Shown: positions 42,810 to 50,799, numbered from the stretch's first letter. The stretch: DNA of 64,000 nucleotides from Prado023 sp963788325 (GCA_963788325.1 CAWBGJ010000014.1:248001-312000); one strand, 5' to 3'. Notes: generated by a model not told the origin, from the sequence alone. Made by a program: numbers and translations.

Positions 42810-43380
42810 TCATGGGTCCCGGGCGCGTGACGAGCCCGACGTGACCACGACGATCACCGAACGGTTCGGTGCGGCGATCTCGGGGATCTGGCGATCGGAC
42901 TCGTCCTCGTCAGGCCAGAAGCCCGGGAATTCGGTGCCGACGCCCTCGGTCATGATGCGCTCTGCCGGGATCCCTCTCTGCACGAGGAGGTCCTTCGCGG
43001 TGTCTGAGCGTTGCGCTGACAGCTTCAGACGGCCGGACTCGTCCCCGCCCGACGCGTTGGTCCCGGTCAACTGGATCTGACCACTGGAGGCTTTCAGCCC
43101 TGTCACGAGTGCCGCGAGGCAGGCCCGGGCTGCGGACGTGTCGACGGGTCCCGGGCTGTCGTCCTTGAAGTCCAGACGTCCTCCCGCAACGCGATCGGGG
43201 TATCCAGGTCGTAGACCGGCGGAGGGGGCGGTGTCACTTCGCTGACATCGGGGACACCAGCCGGGGATGCCTGCGCTTGGGCTTGACGTAGAGGTAGACG
43301 CAGGTTGCACCGGCGGCCTTCGCGAGGTGCGGGCGGATCCCCAGGATGTTCGAGACCACCGGCGACCCGAGCTCCTCAGC
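42810..43380 (-). pseudogene. OmpA-family protein with broken 5' part
   Basis: The C-terminal OmpA-like domain is intact in one frame (about 42810-43170): TGTNASGGDESGRLKLSAQR, SDTAKDLLVQRGIPAERI and GVGTEFPGF are the peptidoglycan-binding signature. The upstream linker PPPPPVYDLDTPIALREDV belongs to the same protein type but lies in a second frame, and further upstream a third frame reads LGIRPHLAKAAGATCVYLYV. At least two frame changes are therefore needed, and no start codon with ribosome site precedes the first frame. Such proteins often carry an N-terminal helix or vWA-like domain; it is not recognisable here. Confidence 0.65.
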
Positions 43381-43416
43381 TCAGGGCGATGTGGCTGCAT
43401 CCAGCAGGTCGAGGAC

Positions 43417-44202
43417 CTAGCGTTTCGGCGCCGGCTCCGCATCCACGATCACCGGCATCTGGCCCTGCCAGCGCTGCCACGGGGCCGGGTCGAGTGCCAG
43501 CTGGCACATGAAGTCCGCCACCTGGGCCATCCGCGTGCTGGCCGGGCGGGCCAGGCTCGCCACGAGATGGTCGTGGACTGTGTACTCGGCGAGGTCGCCC
43601 TCGGTGAGCGTGTCGGGCCGGACCACGACCCACTCGAGGCTCGGATCGGCAACCCCGACCTCATGGTCCAGGAAGTCCGCGGCGCGCTGGTTGTCCCGCG
43701 CTGGCGGCACGACCACGCGCAACCCGGACAGGAAGGCGCGCTCGCCCCACCCACGCCGGGCATCCACGCGACCCGTCCGGTTCACCGAGACGCTGCTCAT
43801 GAGCACGACTCGGATCGGGCGGGCAGGCCGCATCGCCGCCGCCGCCCCCGACACGTTGCGGACGGCACGCTCCACCAGGTCCCGCGGCGGCCCGAGGATG
43901 CCGCGGGCCGTGATGGTGTGACCCAGGCACGAGATGACCGCGTCGCACCCCTCGAGGTGCGCCTGCATCTCGGCCTGCGGCAGGGCCAGCAGGTCCGCCT
44001 CGATCACCGTCAGCAGCCGGTTGCCAGTGACCTCCCCGGGAAGCCGGGCGGACGAGCGCACGATCGTGCGCACCGGAACGCCGCGGTCGAGCAGTTGGCG
44101 CACCACGCGACCGCCGGTCCGGCCGGTGCCGCCCAGGACCAGGACCGCGCCGGGAAGGTCCCTACCAGTGGGCTGTTCGGCGCTGTTGCGCGCTGCGTTC
44201 AT
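43417..44202 (-). CDS. NAD(P)H-binding NmrA-like protein
   Basis: A 261-residue atypical SDR (NAD(P)-binding, NmrA-like). Motif VLVLGGTGRTGGRVVRQLLD is the GxxGxxG loop, followed by DAVISCLGHT and VVLMSSVSVN. No YxxxK catalytic pair is obvious, as in sensor-like family members. It overlaps the upstream HTH gene by four bases (ATGA), so it is the third gene of the DUF2178 operon. Role unknown, perhaps redox sensing or binding of a nucleotide cofactor. The reading frame ends just before the broken OmpA gene. Confidence 0.87.
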   Translation of the reverse strand: MNAARNSAEQPTGRDLPGAVLVLGGTGRTGGRVVRQLLDRGVPVRTIVRSSARLPGEVTGNRLLTVIEADLLALPQAEMQAHLEGCDAVISCLGHTITARGILGPPRDLVERAVRNVSGAAAAMRPARPIRVVLMSSVSVNRTGRVDARRGWGERAFLSGLRVVVPPARDNQRAADFLDHEVGVADPSLEWVVVRPDTLTEGDLAEYTVHDHLVASLARPASTRMAQVADFMCQLALDPAPWQRWQGQMPVIVDAEPAPKR

Positions 44203-44423
44203 GAATCCTCCTCGGGGTAGTCGAACACCTCGTCGAGCGGAGCGTGCAGCGCCCGGGCGATCCGGAACGCCACCTCCAGCGACGGGGAGTACCGGCCCTG
44301 CTCGATGGCGATGATCGTCTGGCGGGTCACGCCCACCTTGTCGGCCAGGTCGGCCTGGGTCATCTCGCCTGCTGCGAAGCGCAGGGCCCGGATGCGATTG
44401 GTGACTCGGGTGGGGCGACCCAT
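44199..44423 (-). CDS. Small XRE-type HTH regulator
   Basis: A 74-residue single-domain DNA-binding protein (YozG/XRE). The helix-turn-helix is MTQADLADKVGVTRQTIIAI EQGRYSPSLEVAFRIARAL, the exact pattern of the family usually paired with DUF2178 membrane proteins. It starts with the same base as the end of the DUF2178 gene (1-bp overlap). Candidate binding sites are the two TGTCAA palindromes at the operon promoter, giving autoregulation; this is inference from position. Confidence 0.93.
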   Translation of the reverse strand: MGRPTRVTNRIRALRFAAGEMTQADLADKVGVTRQTIIAIEQGRYSPSLEVAFRIARALHAPLDEVFDYPEEDS

Positions 44424-44875
44424 CAGAAGCCCCGGCGATAGGCGACCAGCTTGACGACTGCCGAGAAGAGCATGGCGACGGCGAACGTCAGGTAGAGCGC
44501 GTTGGCGATCCAGAAGTACTCGGTCTCGAGCATCGTGAGCGCCAGCACGCCGAGCGCCCCGAAGGACAGCACGTAGTACCCGGCGATGTCACCACGCCGA
44601 CCGATGGTCACGTCGCGCTCGTCGGTGCGGTCGATGTCGTCGACCGCATCCCGACCGGTCACCTCGGCGCCGATCGCGGTACCGATCGCGGTACCGATCG
44701 AACCCAAGATCATCAGCACGACCGTCGCAACCAAGGCGATGATCAACGGCGGCTGGTAGACGATGTCAGCCGCAGGGACCTCCCCCAGCTGGCCGAGCAC
44801 GACAGCGAAGTAGACAACCGGCACCACTAGGCCCACCACTGCGCTGAGCCAGGTGGTCTTCTCCTCGAACGACAT
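44423..44875 (-). CDS. DUF2178-like membrane protein
   Basis: A 150-residue membrane protein with four hydrophobic segments (LSAVVGLVVPVVYFAVVL, LIIALVATVVLMILGSIGTA, GYYVLSFGALGVLALTM, IANALYLTFAVAMLFSAVV). A short internal repeat IGTAIGTAIG is matched by a 12-bp DNA repeat (GATCGCGGTACC twice). The charged stretch DDIDRTDERDVTIGRRGD lies between helices 2 and 3. Paired with the XRE regulator in many genomes; function unknown. GGAGGTGA is a strong ribosome site. Confidence 0.88.
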   Translation of the reverse strand: MSFEEKTTWLSAVVGLVVPVVYFAVVLGQLGEVPAADIVYQPPLIIALVATVVLMILGSIGTAIGTAIGAEVTGRDAVDDIDRTDERDVTIGRRGDIAGYYVLSFGALGVLALTMLETEYFWIANALYLTFAVAMLFSAVVKLVAYRRGF

Positions 44876-44898
44876 TGCTGCTCACCTCCGACTCGCAA

Positions 44899-44916
44899 TG
44901 TCAAACTCCTTTGACA
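44899..44916. promoter_or_regulatory. Operator palindrome TGTCAAA-ctcc-TTTGACA
   Basis: Perfect 7-4-7 inverted repeat, six bases downstream of the -10 of the DUF2178 operon promoter (reading leftwards), where a bound repressor would block initiation. Confidence 0.75.
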
Positions 44917-44921
44917 CCTCG

Positions 44922-44950
44922 AGAGTATGCCTCGCTTGACATCATGTCAA
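44922..44950 (-). promoter_or_regulatory. Promoter of the DUF2178-HTH-NmrA operon
   Basis: On the minus strand TTGACA (44950-44945, perfect consensus), 17 bases, TACTCT (44927-44922). The -35 is inside the second palindrome. Confidence 0.8.
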
Positions 44951-44952
44951 GC
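44934..44952. promoter_or_regulatory. Operator palindrome GCTTGACA-tca-TGTCAAGC
   Basis: Perfect 8-3-8 inverted repeat overlapping the -35 of the operon promoter. A further half site TTGACA lies at 44957-44962. Confidence 0.75.
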
Positions 44953-45008
44953 ATAGTTGACACACGCGGGGCGGAGAGGCTGAGGCCCGCCGACAGGACC
45001 CGACCAGC

Positions 45009-45190
45009 TTGAACCTCGCGCTCGACATGGTCGCTGGACGCATGTGGGAAGGCCCGCTGCGCCAACCTTGCGCTGGATCTGGTCGTTCTCGGCGGGCCCG
45101 GAGCCTGCCCAGCGACCACAACCAGCGCAAGGTTCACGAATCCGGGCCCGTCCTGGTCCCCCAGCGACCACAACGGCGGCAAGGTTCGCC
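45009..45190. repeat. Four-copy inverted repeat cluster (GAACCTTGCGCTGG...GTGGTCGCTGG)
   Basis: Related units of about 27 bases at 45009, 45064 (forward) and about 45111, 45162 (reverse). The middle two form a hairpin: AACCTTGCGCTGG/CCAGCGCAAGGTT (13 bp) plus TGGTCG/CGACCA (6 bp) at 45064-45134. Lies between the DUF2178 promoter and the 3' end of rnpB. No coding sense. Confidence 0.75.
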
Positions 45191-45319
45191 CGAAGCGAGT
45201 ATCCCCGAGAACCGGGCGTGCTGCCGACCGGCTTGGAGCCCGTCGGCCCACTGGACGCCGCGGCCGCGCCCCAGCCCCGCCCGCCCGTGTCGAGGCCCCG
45301 CCACAGACCCCCAGGTGCG

Positions 45320-45733
45320 GATGAGTCGGTCTGTAAGCCGGGTCCTGTCCATGGGGTCCGTCACCGGAACACCCTTGCGCGGCCATCCATCTACGACTGC
45401 CGTTGCCGACAGCCTCTTGCGGTCTACCCATGAGCTCGGGCGGGCCACCCTCGAACGCTCACGCAGTCCCGACGCGAACGCCGGTCCCTTCTGACCTTGC
45501 TCCGGGTGGGGTTTGCATAGCCGCCCCAGTCACCTGGGGCGCTGGTGGTCTCTTGCACCACCGTTTCACCCTTACCCCGCGCCCGAAGGCACGTGGCGGT
45601 CTGCTCTCTGTTGCACTGTCCCGCGGGTCACCCCGGGTGGGCGTTACCCACCACCCTGCCCTGCGAAGCCCGGACTTTCCTCGACGACCCCGATCCGAGG
45701 ATCGTGCCGCCGCGGCCGCCCGACCGACTCATC
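45320..45733 (-). ncRNA. rnpB: RNase P RNA (type A)
   Basis: The catalytic RNA of RNase P, which trims tRNA 5' leaders. On the minus strand the hallmarks appear in order: GAGGAAAGTCCGGGCT near the 5' end, AGAGCAGACCGCC, GGTAAGGGTGAAA, AGCAAGGTCAGAAGGG, and GACAGGACCCGGCTTACAGA at the 3' end. The closing GATGAGTCGGTC and GACCGACTCATC pair to form the terminal helix. Length about 414 nt, as in other actinobacteria. Ends are set to the paired termini within a few bases. Divergent from yqeY. Confidence 0.97.
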
Positions 45734-45742
45734 CGCCCTCGA

Positions 45743-45752
45743 AGGGTACCGT
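45743..45752. promoter_or_regulatory. Overlapping divergent -10 elements for rnpB and yqeY
   Basis: AGGGTACCGT holds TACCGT (+ strand, 45747-45752, six bases before yqeY ATG) and TACCCT (minus strand, 45748-45743, about 10 bases before rnpB). Both share the GGTACC core, so RNA polymerase cannot occupy both at once. Confidence 0.6.
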
Positions 45753-45758
45753 GCCTCG

Positions 45759-46226
45759 ATGACTCTTCGCGATGATCTGCAGCGCGAGCTGACTGCCGCG
45801 ATGGCCCGCCGCGACCGCGCCGTCGCCTCAGCGCTGCGCAACGCCCTGGCCGCGATTGCGAATGCCGAAGCCGTACCGGTGGCCCACCCCGCCAATCAGG
45901 CCGCGGGGCGCTCCACCGACGACTGGCCCTGCGACGGGCACGCCTCCGACGACCCAGTCGCGGCACCAGCCCGGCCAAGCGCCTGCCCCGAGCACGTGGC
46001 CGGGGCGACGGCAGGCTTGGCCACCACCGAGGTCGAGCGGCTAGAGCTCACCGAGGCACGGCAGCGAGAACTCGTCGCCGCGGAGCTTGCCCAACTCCGG
46101 GCACATGCCGAGCGGCTCACTTCCCTGTGCCGTCGCGACGAGGCAAACGACGCCCGCCGGGCTGCCCGCGCCCTCGAGGGCACCCTGGCCGCGGCGACGC
46201 CCTGCGGCACTCACCGGACCGACTAG
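45759..46226 (+). CDS. GatB/YqeY domain protein
   Basis: A 155-residue YqeY-like protein. The N-terminal helices (TLRDDLQRELTAAMARRDRA, VASALRNALAAIANAEAVPV) match the actinobacterial YqeY family, and the C-terminal region (RLELTEARQRELVAAELAQL and RRDEANDARRAARALEG) continues it. A 40-residue Ala/Pro-rich linker in the middle is unusual. The GatB-tail similarity suggests tRNA binding or a link to amidotransferase, unproven. TACCGT lies six bases before ATG 45759. Confidence 0.85.
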   Translation: MTLRDDLQRELTAAMARRDRAVASALRNALAAIANAEAVPVAHPANQAAGRSTDDWPCDGHASDDPVAAPARPSACPEHVAGATAGLATTEVERLELTEARQRELVAAELAQLRAHAERLTSLCRRDEANDARRAARALEGTLAAATPCGTHRTD

Positions 46227-46233
46227 CCGCACC

Positions 46234-46635
46234 TCAGCGCTGCGCGATCTCCCACACGTGTCCCGCGGGGTCGCGGAAGCTCGCGGTGCGCGGCCCCCAT
46301 GGGCGGTCCTCGGGTCCGCGCAACAGCTCGACCCCGCGGTCGACGAGGCCGGCAGCGACCGTGTCCACGTCGTTGACAGGGACGGTGAGCTGCATGCGAA
46401 CGCCGGACTCCGGCGGGGCAACCGGGACAGGATCCAGCAGCCCCGGCCCCTTGCCAGCGGCCAACAGGTTGATCAGCACTTCCCCGAACCGGTACACCGC
46501 CGAATCCCCGCTGAAGTAGTGCTCGGGCAGCTCGAACGCCCGCCCATAGAACTCCCGAGCCGCATCAAGGTCTTCGACCACCAGCGTGATCGCGAACAGC
46601 CCCTGAGCCCAACTCGCCGTCGCCTCCTGCGCCAT
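46234..46635 (-). CDS. VOC family protein (glyoxalase/dioxygenase-like)
   Basis: A 133-residue single VOC-fold protein. Two beta-alpha-beta-beta-beta modules are visible, with FAITLVVEDLDAAREFYGRA at the start, VRMQLTVPVNDVDTVAAGL in the middle, and WGPRTASFRDPAGHVWEIAQ at the end. The metal ligand positions are partly occupied (Glu in HVWEI), so activity is possible but not certain. Substrate unknown. AGGAGGGG precedes the ATG. Convergent with yqeY, seven bases between stops. Confidence 0.9.
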   Translation of the reverse strand: MAQEATASWAQGLFAITLVVEDLDAAREFYGRAFELPEHYFSGDSAVYRFGEVLINLLAAGKGPGLLDPVPVAPPESGVRMQLTVPVNDVDTVAAGLVDRGVELLRGPEDRPWGPRTASFRDPAGHVWEIAQR

Positions 46636-46842
46636 CTTCCCCTCCTGTTCAGCACCGCACTGTCGGCGGCGTCACATCGGACCGGGCCGGGTTCCTCGGC
46701 TCGGCCGGCTGGCCACGTGGACCGCCACGCCACGGTGAGGCGTGTGGGCCATCGTGGCACGGGAGGCGGGGCTATCAGGGTTCTGTGCCGGGCCATTCCG
46801 GGCCGACCTCGATGGTCCGAGGAAAAGAATCTTGCCCAGGTA

Positions 46843-46872
46843 TTGCGTCCCGTCCCCGGCAGGCTCTAGCGT
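46843..46872 (+). promoter_or_regulatory. Promoter of the candidate ncRNA
   Basis: TTGCGT (46843-46848), 18 bases, TAGCGT (46867-46872). Predicted start about 46879. Not followed by any plausible coding frame. Confidence 0.65.
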
Positions 46873-46878
46873 GGGGAT

Positions 46879-47170
46879 CGTTCCGAACAGGGCAACTGAA
46901 GAACCGTCTGACCGACAAGTGAAGAGTCCAGAAGAGACACGATCAGCGAGACGCAGGAAACACGACGACAACGTCGAGCCAACCACAGGCACGGATCAAC
47001 TCCACGGTTGACCACCTGAGGGGCGAAGAACCTGGCGGGATGCCGAAAGGCACCGCAGATCAGCGTCATGAAGGACCAACACCCGATGCGCAAGCATCAC
47101 GGACAGGCACCCATCACGCTCTGAACGGGACAATGGGGCTCCTCGATCTCAACCATCGAGGAGCCCCAAC
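46879..47170 (+). ncRNA. Candidate structured non-coding RNA (about 290 nt)
   Basis: A gene-free stretch bounded by a promoter and a strong terminator on the same strand. Composition is about 57% GC, lower than around it, with purine-rich unpaired-looking runs (GAAGAACC, AAGTGAAGAG, AGGAAACACG) typical of structured RNA. Internal helices include GCGG-ga-TGCC-GAAA-GGCA-CCGC (47035-47056, GNRA loop), and the ends can pair (GTTCCG at about 46880 with CGGGAC before the terminator). No tRNA-like ends, tag peptide, SRP or RNase P hallmarks. Size and long closing stem recall the actinobacterial Ms1/scr3559 RNA-polymerase-binding class; that link is a guess. Confidence 0.6.
47135..47167. terminator. 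Strong intrinsic terminator hairpin
   Basis: GGGGCTCCTCGAT and ATCGAGGAGCCCC form a perfect 13-bp stem with a 7-base loop. It closes the candidate ncRNA; on the opposite strand it would also stop the RNase H operon. Confidence 0.85.
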
Positions 47171-47241
47171 CCTTTGTCAGCGCTTCCGAGCGTGCCACAG
47201 GAGCACGCGCCGAGCGGCGCAGGACACGCCGACGCCCGTGG

Positions 47242-48657
47242 TCAGGCCCCGGTCTCGTGCAGCAGTCCGTGCAGGTGCCCGTGCTCACCCATCCCGAACA
47301 CCGTGCTCAGCCCGTCGGCCCACCACGCCAGGGTCGTCAGCGAGCACGGTGCCAGTTCGAAGCGGTAGGCGCTGGAGGCCGGCGCATCCAGGACGGTCTG
47401 GACCATCACCTTGATCGGCGTCACGTGGCTGACGGTGAGCACGCGCTGCCTGGGGAACTGGGCCACCAGCTCGGCACGGGCCGCATCGACCCGGCGGCGC
47501 ACGTCGGCGAACGACTCCCCACCTGGCGGGGCTACGTCGGTGGAGGCCAGCCAGGCGGCCAACTCCTCGGGCCAGCGCGCCTTCACCTCTGCGAAGTTCA
47601 GCGAGTCCCACTCCCCGAAGTCAGCCTCGGCGATCCCGTCAACCACCAGCGGCTCGCCGAGGCCCAGACGCTCGGTGAGGATCGCCGCGGTCTGGCGCGT
47701 GCGCTGCAGCGGCGAGCACACGATCACGTCAGCGCCTCCGCGCCGGAGCAGCTCCTCGGCTGCTGCGGCCGCCTGCTGGCGACCGAGGTCGACCAGGGGC
47801 GGGTCGAACCCGTTGATCCCGGAGAACCGGTGCTCGATGCTCTGCTGGGTGACTCCGTGGCGGACCAGGGTCAACGTGGTGGGCGTCCCGAGGTCCGCCC
47901 GCGACCAGCCCACAATCTTGTTCGACGCCGCCGGAGTCGCAGCGCTGTCCGTCGCCGCCCGAGCCGTCGACCCGGGGGTTGACCCCGCCTGGCCGGCCGC
48001 CGGCACGTCCGTCGCGCTGGCGCCGAGGTCGAGTTCGGGCTGCTCCCCTCGCAGCGTCGCCCGAATCCTGGCCGCACCGGCCTCGGCTGCCTGCGCCCCA
48101 CTCACCCACGATCCAGGGGCATCAGCGCCCTCGCCCGCCGCCCGGCGGGCCTCGTCGGCCGCGTCCCCGGCCAGGTGCTCGGCGGCATCGACGTAGGGAT
48201 CGGCATCCCCGGCCCCGCGATGCCAGCGCTCGATGCGCCCGGGCCGCCCCGCCGCTGCGGCGTCCATCGACTCGTTGGCCAGCGCATCAGCGCGCTTGTT
48301 CTGCGCGCGCGGCACCCAGGTGAACCGCACCCGCTCGGGCGGCGCGAACGCCTTGGCCCGCAGTGCCAGCTCGCGCAGCTTCGCGTTCTTGATCGACCAC
48401 CCTCCGGACAGCTGCTCGACCACCAGTTTGGAGTCCAGACGAGCCTCGACCTGGGCGGTCGGGTCGATCTCCTGTGCCGCCTTGAGCCCAGCCGTCACGC
48501 CCTCGTACTCGGCCACGTTGTTGGTCGCCACGCCCAGGTAGTCGGCCAACTCGACCAGGACCTCGCCGCTGGCGGCGTCCAGCACGACCGCACCGTAGGC
48601 GGCCGGCCCCGGGTTGCCCCGCGAGCCACCATCGGCCTCGATGACCAGATGTCTCAC
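47242..48657 (-). CDS. Bifunctional RNase H / acid phosphatase
   Basis: A 471-residue fusion typical of actinobacteria. Residues 1-135 are an RNase HI domain (LVIEADGGSRGNPGPAAYGAV, TNNVAEYEGV, DSKLVVEQLSGGW, carrying the Asp-Glu-Asp metal ligands). An Ala/Gly-rich linker of about 120 residues leads to a histidine phosphatase (CobC-like) domain with LTLVRHGVT (about residue 262), CSPLQRTRQTA and a late VSHVTPIKV histidine. RNase H removes RNA from RNA/DNA hybrids; the phosphatase may be alpha-ribazole phosphatase in cobalamin synthesis. GTG 48657 overlaps the zinc-ribbon gene's stop. Confidence 0.95.
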   Translation of the reverse strand: MRHLVIEADGGSRGNPGPAAYGAVVLDAASGEVLVELADYLGVATNNVAEYEGVTAGLKAAQEIDPTAQVEARLDSKLVVEQLSGGWSIKNAKLRELALRAKAFAPPERVRFTWVPRAQNKRADALANESMDAAAAGRPGRIERWHRGAGDADPYVDAAEHLAGDAADEARRAAGEGADAPGSWVSGAQAAEAGAARIRATLRGEQPELDLGASATDVPAAGQAGSTPGSTARAATDSAATPAASNKIVGWSRADLGTPTTLTLVRHGVTQQSIEHRFSGINGFDPPLVDLGRQQAAAAAEELLRRGGADVIVCSPLQRTRQTAAILTERLGLGEPLVVDGIAEADFGEWDSLNFAEVKARWPEELAAWLASTDVAPPGGESFADVRRRVDAARAELVAQFPRQRVLTVSHVTPIKVMVQTVLDAPASSAYRFELAPCSLTTLAWWADGLSTVFGMGEHGHLHGLLHETGA

Positions 48658-49397
48658 AGGCCGGACTCGTCGGTGCGCACCAGGATGCGACGGCACTCCT
48701 CGCAGCGCACCACCTCGTCGGGGGCGGCTGACCGGATCCGGCCGAGGTCCGCCGGGGGCAGCGTCAGCTGGCAGCCCTGGCAGCGACCGCGATGCAGCGG
48801 CGCGGCGCCGAGCCCGCCGGAGCTGGCGCGGACCTTGTCGTAGAGCGCGAGCAGGTCTGCGGGGATGTCACCGACGACCCGGTCACGCTCACCTCGGACC
48901 CGCGCGGTCTCGGCGTCGATGTCGGCGAAGGCCGTGTCCCGGTCGCGCTCGGCACGTGTGCGCGCTTCGGTGAGCTCAGCGATCTGGCCGGCCACCTCCG
49001 TGGCCCGTGCCTGGGCGTCCTCGAGCTTCTGCATCACCTCGAGCTCAGCGTCCTCGAGGTCGCTGACCCGCTTGGCGAGGTTGGCGATCTCGTGCTGCAG
49101 GTCCCCGAGCTGACGCGCGGACGCGACCGACCCGGCATCGAGCATCTTCTGGTCGCGCGCGATCCGCTCGCGCACCTGGACCACGTCGCCCTCGGCCCGG
49201 TTCATCTCGCGCTCGAGGTCCGACACCCCGGTCCGCACGGCCACGTCCTTGTCGCGCAGCTGCGCGGCACGGGTCTCGAGCTGGGCCAGTTCGGCCACCT
49301 GGGGCACCGAGCGGCGCCGATGGTCCAGCTGGCCCAGCACGGTGTCAAGGGCCTGCAGGTCGAGCAGTCGGAGCTGGGCTGAGGTGTCAGCGCGCAT
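48654..49397 (-). CDS. Coiled-coil protein with C-terminal zinc ribbon (CsgJ/YbgI-type neighbour)
   Basis: A 247-residue protein. The first 190 residues form a long antiparallel coiled coil (LDLQALDTVLGQLDHRRRSV, SDLEREMNRAEGDVVQVRER); the C-terminus is a C4 zinc ribbon: CQGCQLTL and VVRCEECRRILVRT. Such proteins always sit between nif3-like and RNase H genes in actinobacteria. Function is thought to be nucleic-acid related but is not proven. It overlaps the Nif3 stop by 11 bases and the RNase H start by four, so the three genes are one operon. Confidence 0.9.
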   Translation of the reverse strand: MRADTSAQLRLLDLQALDTVLGQLDHRRRSVPQVAELAQLETRAAQLRDKDVAVRTGVSDLEREMNRAEGDVVQVRERIARDQKMLDAGSVASARQLGDLQHEIANLAKRVSDLEDAELEVMQKLEDAQARATEVAGQIAELTEARTRAERDRDTAFADIDAETARVRGERDRVVGDIPADLLALYDKVRASSGGLGAAPLHRGRCQGCQLTLPPADLGRIRSAAPDEVVRCEECRRILVRTDESGL

Positions 49398-50556
49398 CGG
49401 TGAGCCTTCCCACGTGGAAAGTCCACGGATCGGTGACGGTGGTGGACACGGTAGTGCTCAGCGCGAACCCTGCGGCGCTGGCGTCCTGCTCGAGCAGGCG
49501 GGCGGCCTGCGGCAGCCACATCCATTCCGCCGCCCAGTGGGCGATGTCGACCAGGGCCGGCCCGCCGGACTCGAGGTGCTCGGACGCGCGGTGGTGGCGC
49601 AGGTCGGAGGTGAGGTAGACCTCCGCGCCGCTGGCGGTGGCTGCACCGAGCATCGAGTCCCCAGCACCACCGCAGATGGCGACCCGGCGGACCGGGCGGT
49701 CCGGGTCCCCGGCCACCCGGACCCCGGCCGCGGTGCTCGGCAGGGTGGCGGCCACCAGTTCGGCGAAACCGCGCAGCGTTGTCGACTGGGCCAGGTCTCC
49801 GACCCGGCCCCCGCCTCGGCCGCTGGGCACTGCCGCCAGCGGGATCACGTCGAATGCCGGTTCCTCGTAGGGGTGGGCTGCGCGCATCGCGGCGAGGACG
49901 TGGGCCCGGCGGCTGCGCGCCGCGACCATCTGCACCATCGTCTCGGGCACCTGCTCGATGCCGCCGATCGCGCCGATGGTCGGGTGGGCCCCGGCCAGAG
50001 GACGGAACGTCCCCGTGCCCTGGGCCGTGAACGCTGCCCGGTCGTAGTCCCCGATCTGGCCAGCACCGGCCGCGGCCAGAGCGTCGATGAGCACATCCGC
50101 GTCGGCAGTCGGAACGAACACGACGTGCTTGTCCAGGGGATCCGGCTCTGCCTCCAGCGGTTCGAGGGGGTCGACGTCGACCAGGCCGAGTGCGGTCGCG
50201 ATGGCATCCGAGACGCCCGGCCGGGCGTTGTCGGCGTTGGTGTGCGCCGCGAGCAGTCCGATCCCGGCGCGCACGAGGCGGTGGACGATCCGGCCCTTCG
50301 GGTCAGCTGCGGGGATCCCGTGGACCCCACGCAGGAACAGGGGATGGTGGGTCACGAGCAGCTGCGCCCGGTCGGCGATCGCCTCGTCGACGACCACGGC
50401 GACCGGGTCCACGGCGAACATGACCGCCTCGACGGGCTCCGCCGGATCCCCGCACACCAGACCGACCCGGTCCCAGGAGCCAGCCGTGCGGGGGTCGTAG
50501 CGGCGATGCAGCAGGGCGACGACCTCGCCCAGGGTGGGAATCGCGGCGTGGGGCAC
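49387..50556 (-). CDS. Nif3-like dinuclear metal centre protein
   Basis: A 389-residue Nif3/DUF34 family hexameric metal protein. Motifs seen: WDRVGLVCGDP near the start, LLVTHHPLFLRG (metal-binding HH), LAAHTNADNA and the C-terminal CGGAGDSMLGAATASGAEVY and DIAHWAAEW. A middle insert (about 130-250), the YqfO-type domain, is present, as in longer family members. The likely function, GTP cyclohydrolase-like or metal storage, is unresolved. GTG 50556 is supported by TATCGT seven bases upstream (leaderless). First gene of the Nif3/zinc ribbon/RNase H operon. Confidence 0.93.
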   Translation of the reverse strand: MPHAAIPTLGEVVALLHRRYDPRTAGSWDRVGLVCGDPAEPVEAVMFAVDPVAVVVDEAIADRAQLLVTHHPLFLRGVHGIPAADPKGRIVHRLVRAGIGLLAAHTNADNARPGVSDAIATALGLVDVDPLEPLEAEPDPLDKHVVFVPTADADVLIDALAAAGAGQIGDYDRAAFTAQGTGTFRPLAGAHPTIGAIGGIEQVPETMVQMVAARSRRAHVLAAMRAAHPYEEPAFDVIPLAAVPSGRGGGRVGDLAQSTTLRGFAELVAATLPSTAAGVRVAGDPDRPVRRVAICGGAGDSMLGAATASGAEVYLTSDLRHHRASEHLESGGPALVDIAHWAAEWMWLPQAARLLEQDASAAGFALSTTVSTTVTDPWTFHVGRLTDAR

Positions 50557-50799
50557 GCCCCGAACGATACCGGCGCGACGCGCCGGGGCTCCCGCGCACG
50601 CAGCACCCGCACGCCCCCGCCACCGGAGCCGTGCCGGCGCTGCGCTCCTCACGTCCGGGCGAATCGCTCCAACTCTCAGCGGCGATCCAGCGATCGATCC
50701 AAGTCCCAGGGGTCGGTTGCCCCTCGAACGTGGATGGATCGCGGGAGGCGCGCGAGCGGGAGGCGCGCCAGCGGGGTGCTCTGCTCAGGCTGGGCGGGC

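Noticed and set aside
45009..45190. CRISPR array
   Set aside because: Units are in both orientations, differ in sequence, and spacers are not of uniform size; no cas genes.
46879..47170. tmRNA or SRP RNA as identity of the new RNA
   Set aside because: No tRNA-like ends, no tag reading frame, no GGAAG/AGCA SRP loop.
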